Made by a program: the position numbers and the translations under genes. This document shows positions 22,328 to 35,084 of a stretch of 64,000 bases of DNA, piece after piece. Under the pieces are notes generated by a model that worked only from the letters and a program-made list of their open reading frames with translations, ran no database searches and had not been told where the DNA came from. Location of the stretch: contig CM062217.1 of NCBI GenBank assembly GCA_031216445.1, positions 28,400,001 to 28,464,000 of the forward strand. Reading direction: 5' to 3'. Numbering within the stretch: position 1 is the first letter of the stretch; each line of letters starts with the position of its first letter. This stretch comes from Lateolabrax maculatus. Lineage: Eukaryota; Chordata; Actinopteri; Acropomatiformes; Lateolabracidae.

Positions 22328-23744
22328 GTGAGTGAGATAGCTAAAGTATTTACTGAGAATAATGTATTCCTGAAATTCACTTCTACTAGGGGGTCATTGT
22401 AAACCACTAGCAAGCGAACATCATACATTTGAAAAGAATTCTCAGTGGTGACGCCTATTGAGTTTGTCCTAAAAAATGACAGGCAGACAGTTGTGTATAT
22501 CCCCAGACTAAAAATGCTGCAGACATTACTAAACAATGGAGAAATTTTAGATAAGGCCATGTCATCTGAGACAAATTTGTCACAAGGATACAGATCTCAC
22601 AGGGATGGTTACCGGTTTAAAGACAATTCTCTCTTGACAGAGGAAGAATTCAGGATTGCTCTTTTCTTGTACATAGATGATTTTGAGGTGGCTAAGCCCT
22701 TGGGAACCTCCAGAAAGAAACACAAGCTGCCATCTACTGGGTACTTGGAAATCTACACCCTAAATATCGCTCCTCTCTTCATTCCATTCAGCTTGCTCTA
22801 CTCATCATCGCTGAAGATGATATCAGGAAGTTGACTTTAAATGAGAGACCACAGTCTATTGAAGAATTAAAAGTGCAACTGGTAGATAAACTGTCACTGC
22901 AGTATGACTTTAAACTGCAGTATGAAGATCAAGACTTCCATAATGCCCTCTGCAATTTGACTGAAATAACTGATTTACCTGAAAGAGCTACGCTCAAAAT
23001 CATCCCTCTTGTGACTCTCCATTTAACCGCATTGTCATCCCCACCACAACATCAGACACTGAGTGCAGCACAGCAGACACTGAGATCCTGTCGACAGGAA
23101 GAGCATCACCATCGCTAAGACAACAGTGGCCAGATTTCTTTGACATACCCAATTTCTCAGTTGATGTTGACTATAGACTCAGACAGGCAGATCTTGCCTT
23201 TATGAAGGATGGAACACGTATGACTCTACCACGAGATATGAAGCATGACATACTAGAAAAGCTTGCTGAGACGATGTACAGTTTCAAGGCTTACCCTAAA
23301 GATGATGACTTCAGCAGTGTTGCAAAAGCACTAATTAGCAAACACCCCTGCCTCACTGAGCCTGGACCACACAGATGGTATGGCTGGAAAAACAGCCTTA
23401 AATTATCGCACAAAGCTTCAAAAAGCTGGATGTGAGGATGTAGCAATCAATGGAGGCAAAAGAAGTAAAGGCAACCCAGAAGGAGAATCCTCAAGCAAGA
23501 ATATCAAACAGCCAAAAAGAGGTGAAGCAAACTACCTACCTAACTTACCTGAAGGACATGATGAAACAAGCCTTGAAAATGCCAGAAAGGTTCTCGTGGA
23601 AGAAATGAAGAAGAAACAACCCAATGGCACTCTCATCTCACAAATGATGGACCAATCATTCCCACTACTCAGACAAGAAATTGTAGAAAAGGAACCTGCT
23701 GTACAGAACATTGTTGAACGATGGCCAGCACTCTTCACAGACAG
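22328..23744 (+). pseudogene. Transposase-like remnant joined to SAMD3-like domain, copy 3
   Basis: Has the shared stops and shifts plus a private 1-bp deletion near 23038 (CATCCCC for CATCACCC) that breaks the SAMD3-like frame after about 70 residues. Private changes near 23510 and 23668 alter RPKR to QPKR and LRRQ to LLRQ. Confidence 0.6.
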
Positions 23745-23890
23745 GTAAACTATTTTTGTTCTCAACCAATAAAATAATACCTATCAAAAAGAAATTCAAG
23801 GTGTGTGGCTAGAAATCCAAACACACTTGTTGGAATGTTAACACTTCTGCCATCTCTCCATCCCTACCCACCCCTCTCTCTACTTTTCAG

Positions 23891-25093
23891 GTGTTTGCTG
23901 AGTTCAACAGAATCGCAAGTAAGAATCTTGAGGGAGACTTCTTTGAGGCTCTGGACCAGTATACCCCACGTTTCATTGAACTTTTCAAAACAAGAAGGGG
24001 AACTGTTGGCCAGAAGCTCAGTGAGCTGATGCAGCACATGAGCTGGATGGTAAGTAGGTTAATTTTGCTTTTGATCTGTGTGATAGTTCATCAATCAAGT
24101 TCTAAATGAGATGATCCAGCCCAACCTATTCTATTTCCTGTCTGACTTGTGCTTGTGCCTTGCAAATTACTCTGTTAACTGGTCTTTTCTCTCTCTGTGT
24201 ATCATTAGACACCAGACGTGACAGTACTTCGCTCTGTTGTCCTCAAAGGCATTCCTATTTTACTTGGTGACGACTCCAGTGAATTCTTCAAGACATGCTC
24301 TGTAAGTACTTGCACATAAGAAAAAGTTTGGTCTGCATTAAAATAGAACTATATCTGTGCTGACATAGAAGATGTAATTTTATCTGCACAATATACAATA
24401 TACATTTTGTACAGTGATTGATGTATTTTGTATGGCAATTCCTCCACAGCTAATCTGAGAGGTATTTAAACAGCCAGTAAATAAAAATGAAATTTGCCAC
24501 ATAAACGTTGTACACATTAATTAATTGTAAATCTAAGGAGCAGGAGTCCAGGCTGAAAAGTCAGTGTCACTGTTTAAGAATATATGGACCTTGTGGACCA
24601 TAGCTTTAGTTTAATCATACCACATTTATTTTGTTGGTTATATTGTAACAATCCAGTATGAACACATATTTAAAACCATATTCCCTAGCAAATGCTTTCA
24701 ACATTAAAAATGAATGTTTAGAAGAGCATAAATTGCCATGCTGAAGAATGTGTGTGTGTGTCTTTGTAGGGTACAGCGAGAGACGAGGCCCTAGAATGCA
24801 CTGTCGGTGTGCTGACAGTTGTCAGTGAAGATAATCCTCATGAGGGTCCAAGTTCAGTAGACCTCCAGCCCATCTCCACTGCCATCATTCTGGAGGGAGG
24901 TATCATCATGGATCATATAAAAAAACTTGCCTCAGGCAGTTTGTCTGTTATTTGGGCTTACATATGCTTTGCATTTGGATTACCCAAAATGCATGGCAAA
25001 TACACTCAACTTCATTCAGACTGTGATGCTTGGACTGGGAAAGAAAACCTCCCACCAAAACTGTTAACTTTGAAGAACAGTCTACTGGGTTAG
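23891..25093 (+). pseudogene. 3' exons of SAMD3-like gene, copy 3
   Basis: Exons at 23891-24049, 24209-24301 and 24770-25093; AATAAA at 25915-25920. Confidence 0.65.
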
Positions 25094-26374
25094 ACCAGTA
25101 AAGAGCCATCAGCTGTCAGATAGCACTTTGTAAATTATGCAGCAGTTAATGTTCTCCTGTTACCAGAGAAAGTTTTATGCTTTCATGCAACTGAGCTGGC
25201 TTGTTTATGATCTCAAAAAAAAAAAAAAATTCTATTAAAGTGTACCATGTTATGCTAGTATGCTAATGGTGGAAATAGCGCCACCTTGTGTTGCAAAGAG
25301 TTGTTAGATAATGTTGTCAGAAAGGAACCTAGCAAGGTTGACCTGTTTACATTTGTGTTTTGGGAAAACTTTTAATTATAGTAGTTATAATGTAGTACAA
25401 ATACAAAACCCAAGGAGTGATGTTTTTCTGTGTTGGTTTAAACCTTGGACTGATGCTCGCTTTGGGACACAAAAGCATTTGTTGTACTTTCAGTTTTGAT
25501 CAGAAATGCAATGATTTTGCATGCACTGAAGTCCTGTAATTATCAGGTGTTTACCTGTTTAATATTGTGAGACTGTTACATGCATAGAATTAGCTCACAA
25601 AAATGTGGTTTTATTTTTGCCATGTCCATGTCATGTTCTACAGTCAAATCAAACCACAAGTTTGTTGTTTAGCTGCTGTTTTGTACTTGAATGTACAAGA
25701 AAGTGATACTTGGGAACAGAACACTTGAGGCTGAATAATAGATTTAATGCATATTGTTATTACAATAGCCTAACAGACATAGATCACACTATGAGCAATG
25801 AGTCATACATGAGTGATAAAACACACATTTTATATTGGAGAATTGGAATCAAAAGTAACAATATCGAACATTTATTGTTCAGTCTAGATCTGTCAGTGAT
25901 GCAATTATTTTTTTAATAAATGTTGTAATGCAGCTGAACAAACCCAGTGAGTGTTCTTTTAAAGTATATGTTTGTGGTGTTTTTCCCTTTATTAGGTAAT
26001 AACAGCTAAAATAGATAAGAAATGGGAGAAGGACAAGGACCCATTCAAGGAAATTGGTTTGTTTAATTTAACTGAACTGAAATGAACTGAAAAAAAATGA
26101 GTGAGTAGTAAGTAGTAGGTATCATAATTCTAAGTGGGGTTAAATTTGTATCAAGCAGTCCACACAAAATGAAAAAATTAAGTTAACACTAAGCATGGCT
26201 ATTAAGTTACATGAACTTTTTTTTTTTTTTTTTTAGTTGTACTACTTGATTTGGTACTGCACACTTAAAATAAACAAGCTTTTCTAACTCACTATTCTTA
26301 AGATTACTTTGCTTAATTTGCAACGAGTTTGCATACTTTTTTTAAGTAAGGTCAACTAATTAGATTTTACAGTG

Positions 26375-26923
26375 AGTATACGTACACACGTCTCCCGCAG
26401 AGCTATGTTGAAAGTCCCTCAATATTCAGTCGAGTATTGGCTAATGACCTGCAACACCTAGACGTGTCCAGTACAGTACTACAATATGTAGATGATCTCT
26501 TGATATGTAGCACCTCCAAAGCTCAATGTGCACAAGACTCAGTCTCAGCCCTGATGGCTTTAGAAAAGGGGGCTCACAAGGTGAGTAAAAATAAATTACA
26601 GTTTTGCCAGACACAGGTTGAATACTTAGGTAGACAACTCTGTGGCACTAAATGAGCTATAGTGCCCTCACAAATTGAGGCAGTATCGAAAGCTCCCAAA
26701 CCACAAACGGTGAGACACATGTCGTCATTTCTGCCATCTCAGCTTTACTAGAAGCCATACACCATCCAAAAGTGTTAGCCATCATTAAATGCGTAGCTCA
26801 TCAAAAAACGAATTCCCTGATAGCTAAAGGCAACAACTTAGCAGATGAAGCCGCAAAACGCATAGCTACACCCACCTGTATAGGACCACTGCTAGTAGCT
26901 GGAGATTGTGAACCACTGACAAA

Positions 26924-26925
<2 letters not shown>
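26375..26925 (+). pseudogene. ERV RT downstream half and RNase H end, copy 3
   Basis: YVDD frame open to 26655, followed by the RNase H end. No private break seen. Confidence 0.8.
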
Positions 26926-26961
<36 letters not shown>

Positions 26962-26971
26962 CTATATATAT
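26926..26971. repeat. (TA)n microsatellite, copy 3
   Basis: Nearly pure TA run of about 45 bp. Confidence 0.85.
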
Positions 26972-27936
26972 GTGCTGCTATGTAATAGCAGCACAACATC
27001 AGGCAAGTCCATATGCACATTCTGTATGGGCAAAAAGGGGGGCAAGTATAATCACTGAAGAAGGTCCATCACATGGGCTATGGCGAAGTGCACATGGACA
27101 TATTGTCCTCCCAACATCTTTGGTACAGGTTGCTACACGTAGTGCGCATGGTCAGGACCATTGCACAAGTGGGGAGGTGTTGAGACGCCTTCAAGCAGTC
27201 TGGTGGTCACCATTTTTCCGACCTGCGTTTGTAGCTGAGACAATAAAAAAAGCCCTAAAAATGCTAGGAATCAAACAGAAGTTCAGATGTGTGTATCACC
27301 CACAGTCACAGAGAGTAGTGGAAAGGGCAAATGGCATGCTAAAAGCAAAACTTGCAAAAATTAGAGCAGACAGTCAGTATAAAATCAATTGGGTAGATGC
27401 ATTGCCACTTGCTTTGATGGCTATACGAACACTAACTAACACTAACACTAAGCTAAGAGACTAACACATCTAATACCACACGAGGCACTTACAGGGAGAC
27501 CGATGCCGGTTCCCTTTTCTAGAGGGCCGTATGCGAGCAATGTGAACGAGAACTAACATGCTACCTACGACACCTAACGCAAATACACAAAGCTGTGCTC
27601 CAACAGGTAAAAGCTGTGTCTGAGGACAGAGACGCTGACATTCCAGAGCAGCTAAGGAGAGTTGAACCTGGAGACTGGGTCTACGTAAAGGTGTTCAAAC
27701 GAAAGTGGGACCAACCAAGGTGAGAAGGACCCTTTAAGGTTATCCTAACTACCCCAACTGCGCTGAAAGTAGAGGGTAAGAAATGTTGGTTCCATTTAAA
27801 CCATTGCTGCAGAGCGAGGGATCCAGGTGAGACAGCAAGGGCACAGCACGATCCAGAAAGGGACGGTGAAGCCTCCCAACTGGAAGATAGACAGCTTCAA
27901 GATCCAAGGACAAAGATGATCACAGAGACTGGCTGA
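26972..27936 (+). pseudogene. ERV integrase, internally deleted, long unit 2
   Basis: Same deletion of the two catalytic aspartates as long unit 1, and the same TGA in the SH3-like domain (27721-27723). Confidence 0.8.
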
Positions 27937-28186
27937 GAGGAGGAGTACCAGTAAACAACGTAATCACACTCACGTATATAAAGTCAGCTCAATACAATCA
28001 AACATTGACATTAGGACCAGAAGGCATAAAAATAGACACGCATGTGGTTCACAGACAATGCCTAAAAGAAGGGACAGTGATGGTAGTGGTACAATGTTCA
28101 CGAAATCAATGCACATAGATAAACCTACACCAAACCATGACAGCTGAAGAAGCAACCAAATTGACCCAAATTTAAGTAAAATGAGG

Positions 28187-28638
28187 TGTCTGAGCTGAGA
28201 GATGTCTCTCCCATGTGTGTCCAATGTTTAGATACTTGTGTGGATCCAATGTTTAGATACTTGTGTGGGAAATGTTTAGATAAGCCTATGTCCAAGGTCT
28301 GGCTACTTTCATAGATGGGTGCCCCTTGGGGGTTGTTTTCCTAAAGTTCCAAAGAGATGAGATCAGTTTCAACCTGAACTATAGGTTCCACCTTCCCTTT
28401 CTGTAAAATAGCCATGTATGGTTATGAGGTTGGCTCTGAGCCTATCTTGTCACCACACATTAGCTATACCATGAGGCTTTAAAAGGTGTAGTTTGAGTGG
28501 AAAACGGGGGAGATTCACATTGGCTTCGGATCTTCTCACAGGCAATCCATGGTGCTTGTTTTGACGCTGTACTTTTTGTAATAAACCTTTTTATACAACT
28601 AAGTCGGTGTCAGCGGAGATTCCTTCATCATCATCACA
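28187..28638 (+). repeat. ERV LTR, long unit 2 (approximate ends)
   Basis: Same layout as the LTR at 10817; AATAAA at 28580-28585. Confidence 0.6.
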
Positions 28639-28654
28639 TCATCGCTACAGAAGA

Positions 28655-29295
28655 TACAACACAGCCAACCCGTCTCAGACAGCTAAGGTCGCAAAAGGAG
28701 GAAGCATTTAGGAGTGGAGACAGAAGCAGGTTCAAAGAGGCAAAGTACAGGTTTAGCAAGGAGGTGAGGGGAGCTAAACGACTGTATTCTGAGAAACTCC
28801 AACACCAGTTCTCAGCCAAGGACTCTGCTTCTGTCTGGAAGGGGCTCAGAGAGCTCACCCATTACAAACCCAGAGCCCCCCACTCTGCTAACGACTTGCG
28901 CCTGTCCAACAATCTGAACAAGTTCTACTGTCGTTTCGAAAGACAATGGGACAGTCCAGACACAATCCCCTGGGACTCCATCCACCAGCCCCAGGCCACC
29001 AGCTTCACCTCTCCCACCACTGCAGGGGCCTGGGCCTCTCCACAACTTCAAACCTCAGAGGCCCCCTTCCCGTCCACAGTGACACCTCTCTCAATCCTGG
29101 AGAGGGATGTTAACAGACAATACAAGAGACAGAACCTCCACAAAGCAGCCGGGCCAGACTCTGTCTCTCCATCCACCCTGAAGCACTGTGCTGACCAGCT
29201 GTCTCTGGTGTTCACAGATATCTTTAACACTTCACTGGAGATATCCCACATACCAGCCTGCTTCAAATGTTCCAGCAAGAGATACTGTAAGACTT
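28655..29295 (+). mobile_element. LINE ORF2 fragment, long unit 2
   Basis: Same truncated fragment with the same ends as at 11285, open throughout. Confidence 0.75.
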
Positions 29296-30334
29296 AGAGC
29301 ACACTGGCAGACGAAGAGAAAGACAAAAGACACTCACATATGTGCAGCCTGCAGTATACTGGATCCAATGGCCAGCTGACTCAGAACTTGCACACCAATG
29401 GAGTGTGTGAAAAGCCTGGATACAGAAAGAACTGCCCACAGCACAAGAACCACGACTGCCGCTGCACTGCACTCTGATGTATGATGAGACTCAGCAACAT
29501 ACTGACTACAAAGAATGCTGGACAGAGTTGATTACAGGCAAAATATTATCTGTAATATGTCAAGACCTGTATGTTGGACCACAAGGACCAGCAGCAGCAG
29601 TTACTCTACCACCAGAACTACGTCCCTGGTTTCAAGTCACCAGCTCCGTCCCACATGTTACACTCCTGATAGCTAATGGACATGAATCACGTGACCTAGG
29701 ACCGATGGTGAAGGCAGCACTACAAGTGACTGTATGGAAACCAACTCAGAACACGCATGTGCAGTCATCCTCCGATGGACAATATGTGAAAATATTTCTG
29801 CGAGCATATGACAAAGGAACAAGAGCCCAAGTGCTACTAAGTCAGAGATTCCCTACTCAACTGCCACTCTCAGAAGAACATAGTGTGCTACTACATCAGA
29901 TACCACATGAGTTATGGTCACATCATAAAACAGATGTAGGGCTAGTTAGGTCAGCACAGCCAGTTCACATCAAAGCAAAAGAGGGCATTGTGTTGCCATA
30001 CCAAAAACAATATCCCATGAAACCACACCAAATAGCAGGTATAAGACCCACCATCAAGGGCTTGGTAGCAGCAGGTGTGTTAAAACCAACAAAAAGTCTG
30101 TGTAATACACCAACTTGTCCAATAAAACAAAATAAACTCTAGTGACTATCGATTGGTGCATGATTTGTGCGCCATTAATTCCACTGTAGATGCAGAAGTA
30201 CCTGTGGTTCCAGACCCACATACTTTGCTTTCTAATATCCCACATGACGCCTGTTGGTACACAGCATTTGTTAGTGTGCCATTACACCCAGATTCACAGT
30301 ATCTGTTTGCTTTTACATATCAAGGACAGCAGTA
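29296..30334 (+). pseudogene. ERV gag-end remnant and RT upstream half, long unit 2
   Basis: Same frames and same frameshift as 11926-12964, ending at the transposon's CACTG (30335). Small substitutions (PAAAV for PVAAV, YPMKP for YPIKP) are shared with long unit 3. Confidence 0.85.
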
Positions 30335-30799
30335 CACTGTAAATGCAAACATGGTATTTAATTAAAAATAGTAAATTGACTTAAATCATTTTTTATCAAA
30401 TTGCTATTAACACTCACTTTTAGTAAGTTACTTGTAATTTGTGGTTGAAAAATCTCACCAGCTCAGTCTACTTGAACTGGATTAATTTAGAAAAAGTATG
30501 TTTTCGATAATTGTGCTTTTACAAGTACATTTACTCAATACTGCACTTAAGTACAAAGTACTTTAAGTACTTTACTTTTTTTTTCATATTACTGTCTACT
30601 TTTACTCCACTACATTTCAGAGGGAAATATTGTACTTTTTACATCACTGCATATGTAATAATACATACGCGATATATAATAATAATCAGTAGTATGCTAC
30701 TTTTAATTTTAATATTTTAAGTATTTCTTTTTGTGGTTATATGTTTTTTACTTAATTGAAATTTGCTTCGATTTGAAAACTTCGCCGGCTTTTTTTTTT

Positions 30800-30953
30800 T
30801 TTCCCCGACCTGTGGGCATGCGCAACTCCGTCCTCTCTACGCCTGACGGTATGTCAACAACACACCCGCAACGGACGAGGAGCTGGACCTAATCCCTGCA
30901 ACAGCACTCGTTAAGGTTATTTTCAGCATTCTTGTGCTTGGCACACTCATTTG
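30800..30953 (+). promoter_or_regulatory. Promoter-proximal region and 5' exon 1, copy 4
   Basis: Same exon and donor (GT at 30954-30955) as copy 2, but the upstream 56-bp block around TTCACGGAGTGG is deleted, so any element in it is absent from this copy. Confidence 0.5.
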
Positions 30954-31473
30954 GTGAGTAATATTTTACCCTTGTTTAGACCGTTTTCTTTCTGTAAGTA
31001 AGCGCCATATTTTTCGTGCTTGCTAGTAATGATGTGTGTTGTAATGTCGGCTAACGCTGCCTCAGAGCTATATAGCTCTGAGCTAGCTGAACTATATTAT
31101 GGACATAACGTGTCTTACTTTTGTCACGTTAAAGTTGAGGAGAAACTTTAGTGTAGCGGTCGCGGGCGTGCTCGTCACGTGCACGCGCACACCCGCTGTC
31201 GGAGTTGATTTTTTTTTCTGAGGCCAGTCATCTATGAGTACTCACTCACGATGAGAGACTGATCCCGGCGGTTTGTGAGTTTCCATGAGCAGGAGGGCAT
31301 TCACATGGCAGAACATCAGAACAAGTCTGGATGTATCATTTTATTTTACGTTCGGCTGTTAAGTTAGGACTATGCTAACTTAATGTTATTTTATTTAACC
31401 CTCCTCACTTAACACTAGTCATATTTGTAGCTGTGTCGTTTCCATGGTTACCACGTTTAGCGCGCCCAATGAG

Positions 31474-32092
31474 CCGGTCACCCGCTCCACTCAGTGTGAT
31501 CATTCTGCAGGATCAATGAACTGTCAGCGTGTTTAATCAATCATAACTCTGAATACTAAACTGATTTTCACGGGATTGTTTAATGCAAACGTCACACATG
31601 TATATATATATACAGATATATAGGGAGAGAGAGATAGATAGATAGATATAGATTTTCATTTTTTTTTTATATATATGTAGATATACATATTCATTTTTTC
31701 TGAGATCTAACTTCTGTCTATTGTGTTTTATCTTATATTGATGTATAATGTTGTATTGTTTCTTCATTTTTCAACTTATTAAAATAGCTGAGTAGTACAC
31801 AATCTGCTTCTGCTTCTCTATCATATATTAGTGTTTTTATATATATGTGTGTGTGTATTATATTATATCATATATAGCATATATCACATACCAGAATATT
31901 CTATTACCGTTATGCCTATTATGTATATTAAAATACGCAGAATCATGTGTCCGGTATCATGCCTACATGTATGACGTTTGCAGAAAAAAATCCCGTGAAA
32001 ATCAGTTTAGTATTCAGAGTTATGATTAATTAAATGCATTGACACTTCATTGTACCTGCAGACAGATTACACTGAGTGGAGCGGGTGACCGG
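31474..32092. repeat. 128-bp inverted repeat with AT-rich centre, copy 4
   Basis: Same hairpin as at 14162, with a shorter TA run in the centre. Confidence 0.7.
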
Positions 32093-32093
32093 T

Positions 32094-32107
32094 CCAAGAT
32101 GGCGGCC
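32094..32107 (+). promoter_or_regulatory. YY1-type site, copy 4
   Basis: CCAAGATGGCGGCC, unchanged from copy 2. Confidence 0.5.
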
Positions 32108-32490
32108 CCACGTCTCGTCAGCGCCAATAGGCAGTAGCGGTCGATGCGGCGTCTACTCTTTATATGTCTATGCCGCACACTGTTTACTTGCGCAGTGCTT
32201 GTCTGATCACACGAGGAGCGCAGTGAGAGCCCGCAGATCAGATTTGGGACAGACAAAAGGGTCTCCCTGTCTGTCTTTTTATCATAGCCTGTTACCATTG
32301 CTGGCATACTCAGTGGCCTAAGTTATTCTTTAAGGTTATGTTGTCTAGAATATGTACATTACAATACTGTCTTTGTGGGTAATAGGCCTATGTTACAGTT
32401 TTCACTTGTACTGGAAACAAGATGTTTATGAGTTGTGGTGAGCTTTGGTTGTGTTAAATTGTTGTATTCTTCTTAACTGTCCCCTTCCAG

Positions 32491-32537
32491 GCTCAGGCAG
32501 ATGGTGATCAATCCACAGTTCCCTTGATACCACATAA
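32491..32537 (+). other. Exon 2 (47 bp, non-coding), copy 4
   Basis: Identical splice boundaries to copy 2. Confidence 0.6.
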
Positions 32538-32789
32538 GTGAGTCATTTACCATTTACCTTTTGTACTGCTGTGTTCATTTGGTAGCTGTTCTTGTCTTAA
32601 AGAAGTTAAATGATTAAAAGCTTGATAATTAGATAGATTTTTGCAAGGATTTAGTTTTTTTCTGTTGCTCTGGTATTTCAAGTCTGATACTGCATGTTAG
32701 TGTTTTTGTTTTTTGTTTTTATATTTGCCGGGCTTGATGCTAAAATGATCTTTTCTTTTCAGATTTTTCAAGAAGACAAAAAACTTCCT

Positions 32790-33521
32790 ATGCAGTGGTC
32801 GTGTAAGTACTGCACATTTTGTGCTGAAAAGAGGTGCTTCTTACTTAAGCATTACCGCTTAAAACACAGGTGCCACACTCGAATATCACCACTACCGTGC
32901 CTTTATAAGGAGTGCCTGTGCACATTTAAATCTTTCAATGCACTCAAAGTCCACTTATCAACATGGCACACTCAAAAGGACCTGGGGAACGTGGGTGAAA
33001 CTGCTTTCCATTGTCAGCTGTGTGACTTTGTGGAGCCTTGCACTGGAGCTGACTTTTTTACCCATTTACGAAGACATTTGAAGCTGAAGCAAAAGGTTTC
33101 CTGTCCATATCAAGGCTGTAGCTTTCAGAGCAATGTTTATTCAACCTTTAATGCACATAAAAGCAAAGAACATCAAGACCACAATAAGATGGCATTCAAA
33201 CCTGAAATTGTGTCACATAATGTACTTGAGGTACCTCCACCTAATATAAATATTCAACCTGAGGATAGTGCCCCTGAAACTGATCAGGTTGAGTTTGAGG
33301 TTACTGAGCTCAATGAAGATGTGGGAGACTTGGAGAGTCAGTTGGAACATAATGTAGCTGCTGTTTTTCTGAAAATGTCATCGATTCTTAACATCTCTGA
33401 AAATGCCCTGCAAGAAGTTATAGAGCAGATCAACCAAATTTATGTGCTTTCACAGCCATTGTTACATACCTCGGTTGGAAAAATACTAAATCAACATTGT
33501 GGAGATGTTGAGGACTCTTAA
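32790..33521 (+). CDS. Four-C2H2 zinc-finger protein (truncated), copy 4
   Basis: 243 codons; private Gly to Arg change just after finger 1 (KHRCHT for KHGCHT). A longer open frame upstream from 32694 exists only because an intron stop is changed; the acceptor at 32761-32762 still argues for ATG 32790. Confidence 0.65.
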   Translation: MQWSCKYCTFCAEKRCFLLKHYRLKHRCHTRISPLPCLYKECLCTFKSFNALKVHLSTWHTQKDLGNVGETAFHCQLCDFVEPCTGADFFTHLRRHLKLKQKVSCPYQGCSFQSNVYSTFNAHKSKEHQDHNKMAFKPEIVSHNVLEVPPPNINIQPEDSAPETDQVEFEVTELNEDVGDLESQLEHNVAAVFLKMSSILNISENALQEVIEQINQIYVLSQPLLHTSVGKILNQHCGDVEDS

Positions 33522-34024
33522 GTGAGTGAGATAGCTAAAGTATTTACTGAGAATAATGTATTCCTGAAATTCACTTCTACTAGGGGGTCATTGTCAACCA
33601 CTAGCAAGCGAACATCATACATTTGAAAAGAATTCTCAGTGGTGACGCCTATTGAGTTTGTCCTAAAAAATGACAGGCAGACAGTTGTGTATATCCCCAT
33701 ACTAAAAATGCTGCAGACATTACTAAACAATGGAGAAATTTTAGATAAGGCCATGTCATCTGAGACAAATTTGTCACAAGGATACAGATCTCACAGGGAT
33801 GGTTACCGGTTTAAAGACAATTCTCTCTTGACAGAGGAAGAATTCAGGATTGCTCTTTTCTTGTACATAGATGATTTTGAGGTGGCTAAGCCCTTGGGAA
33901 CCTCCAGAAAGAAACACAAGCTGCCATCTACTGGGTACTTGGAAATCTACACCCTAAATATCGCTCCTCTCTTCATTCCATTCAGCTTGCTCTACTCATC
34001 ATCGCTGAAGATGATATCAGGAAG
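33522..34024 (+). pseudogene. Transposase-like remnant, copy 4
   Basis: Shared TGA at 33624-33626 and shared frameshift near 33921 remain, so the zinc fingers cannot be joined to the downstream open frame by simple translation. Confidence 0.6.
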
Positions 34025-34938
34025 TTGACTTTAAATGAGAGACCACAGTCTATTGAAGAATTAAAAGTGCAACTGGTAGATAAACTGTCACTGCAGTATG
34101 ACTTTAAACTGCAGTATGAAGATCAAGACTTCCATAATGCCCTCTGCAATTTGACTGAAATAACTGATTTACCTGAAAGAGCTACGCTCAAAATCATCCC
34201 TCTTGTGACTCTCCATTTAACCGCATTGTCATCACCCACCACAACATCAGAAACTGAGTGCAGCACAGCAGACACTGAGATCCTGTCGACAGGAAGAGCA
34301 TCACCATCGCTAAGACAACAGTGGCCAGATTTCTTTGACATACCCAATTTCTCAGTTGATGTTGACTATAGACTCAGACAGGCAGATCTTGCCTTTATGA
34401 AGGATGGAACACGTATGACTCTACCACGAGATATGAAGCATGACATACTAGAAAAGCTTGCTGAGACGATGTACAGTTTCAAGGCTTACCCTAAAGATGA
34501 TGACTTCAGTAGTGTTGCAAAAGCACTAATTAGCAAACACCCCTGCCTCACTGAGCCTGGACCACACAGATGGTATGGCTGGAAAAACAGCCTTAAATTA
34601 TCGCACAAAGCTCCAAAAGCTGGATGTGAGGATGTAGCAATCAATGGAGGCAAAAGAAGTAAAGGCAACCCAGAAGGAGAATCCTCAAGCAAGAATATCA
34701 AACGGCCAAAAAGAGGTGAAGCAAACTACCTACCTAACTTACCTGAAGGACATGATGAAACAAGCCTTGAAAATGCCAGAAAGGTTCTCGTGGAAGAAAT
34801 GAAGAAGAAACAACCCAATGGCACTCTCATCTCACAAATGATGGACCAATCATTCCCACTACGCAGACAAGAAATTGTAGAAAAGGAACCTGCTGTACAG
34901 AACATTGTTGAACGATGGCCAGCACTCTTCACAGACAG
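34025..34938 (+). CDS. SAMD3-like domain, frame re-opened in copy 4
   Basis: A 305-codon frame that is split in two in the other copies. The change is at 34612-34619: CTCCAAAAGC here, CTTCAAAAAGC elsewhere. One A fewer puts RWYGWKNSLK and AGCEDVAINGG in one frame. The stretch between (LSHKAPK) still differs from the NYRTKLQ-like residues that the other frame encodes, so this is a second-site correction rather than the ancestral state. The start codon is unclear: the frame begins at TTG, the first ATG is at 34397 (MKDGTR), and the preceding exon part is out of frame. The exon ends at the GT of 34939-34940. Confidence 0.5.
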
Positions 34939-35084
34939 GTAAACTATTTTTGTTCTCAACCAATAAAATAATGCCTATCAAAAAGAAATTCAAGGTGTGT
35001 GGCTAGAAATCCAAACACACTTGTTGGAATGTTAACACTTCTGCCATCTCTCCATCCCTACCCACCCCTCTCTCTACTTTTCAG

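Larger units (their letters stand above)
21448..26374 (+). mobile_element. CACTG transposon, copy 3 (left end missing)
   Basis: Runs from the short junction to CAGTG at 26370-26374, followed by AGTA. It lacks exons 1 and 2. It has lost about 70 bp of 3' UTR near 25798 (compare 8370-8450). Confidence 0.75.
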
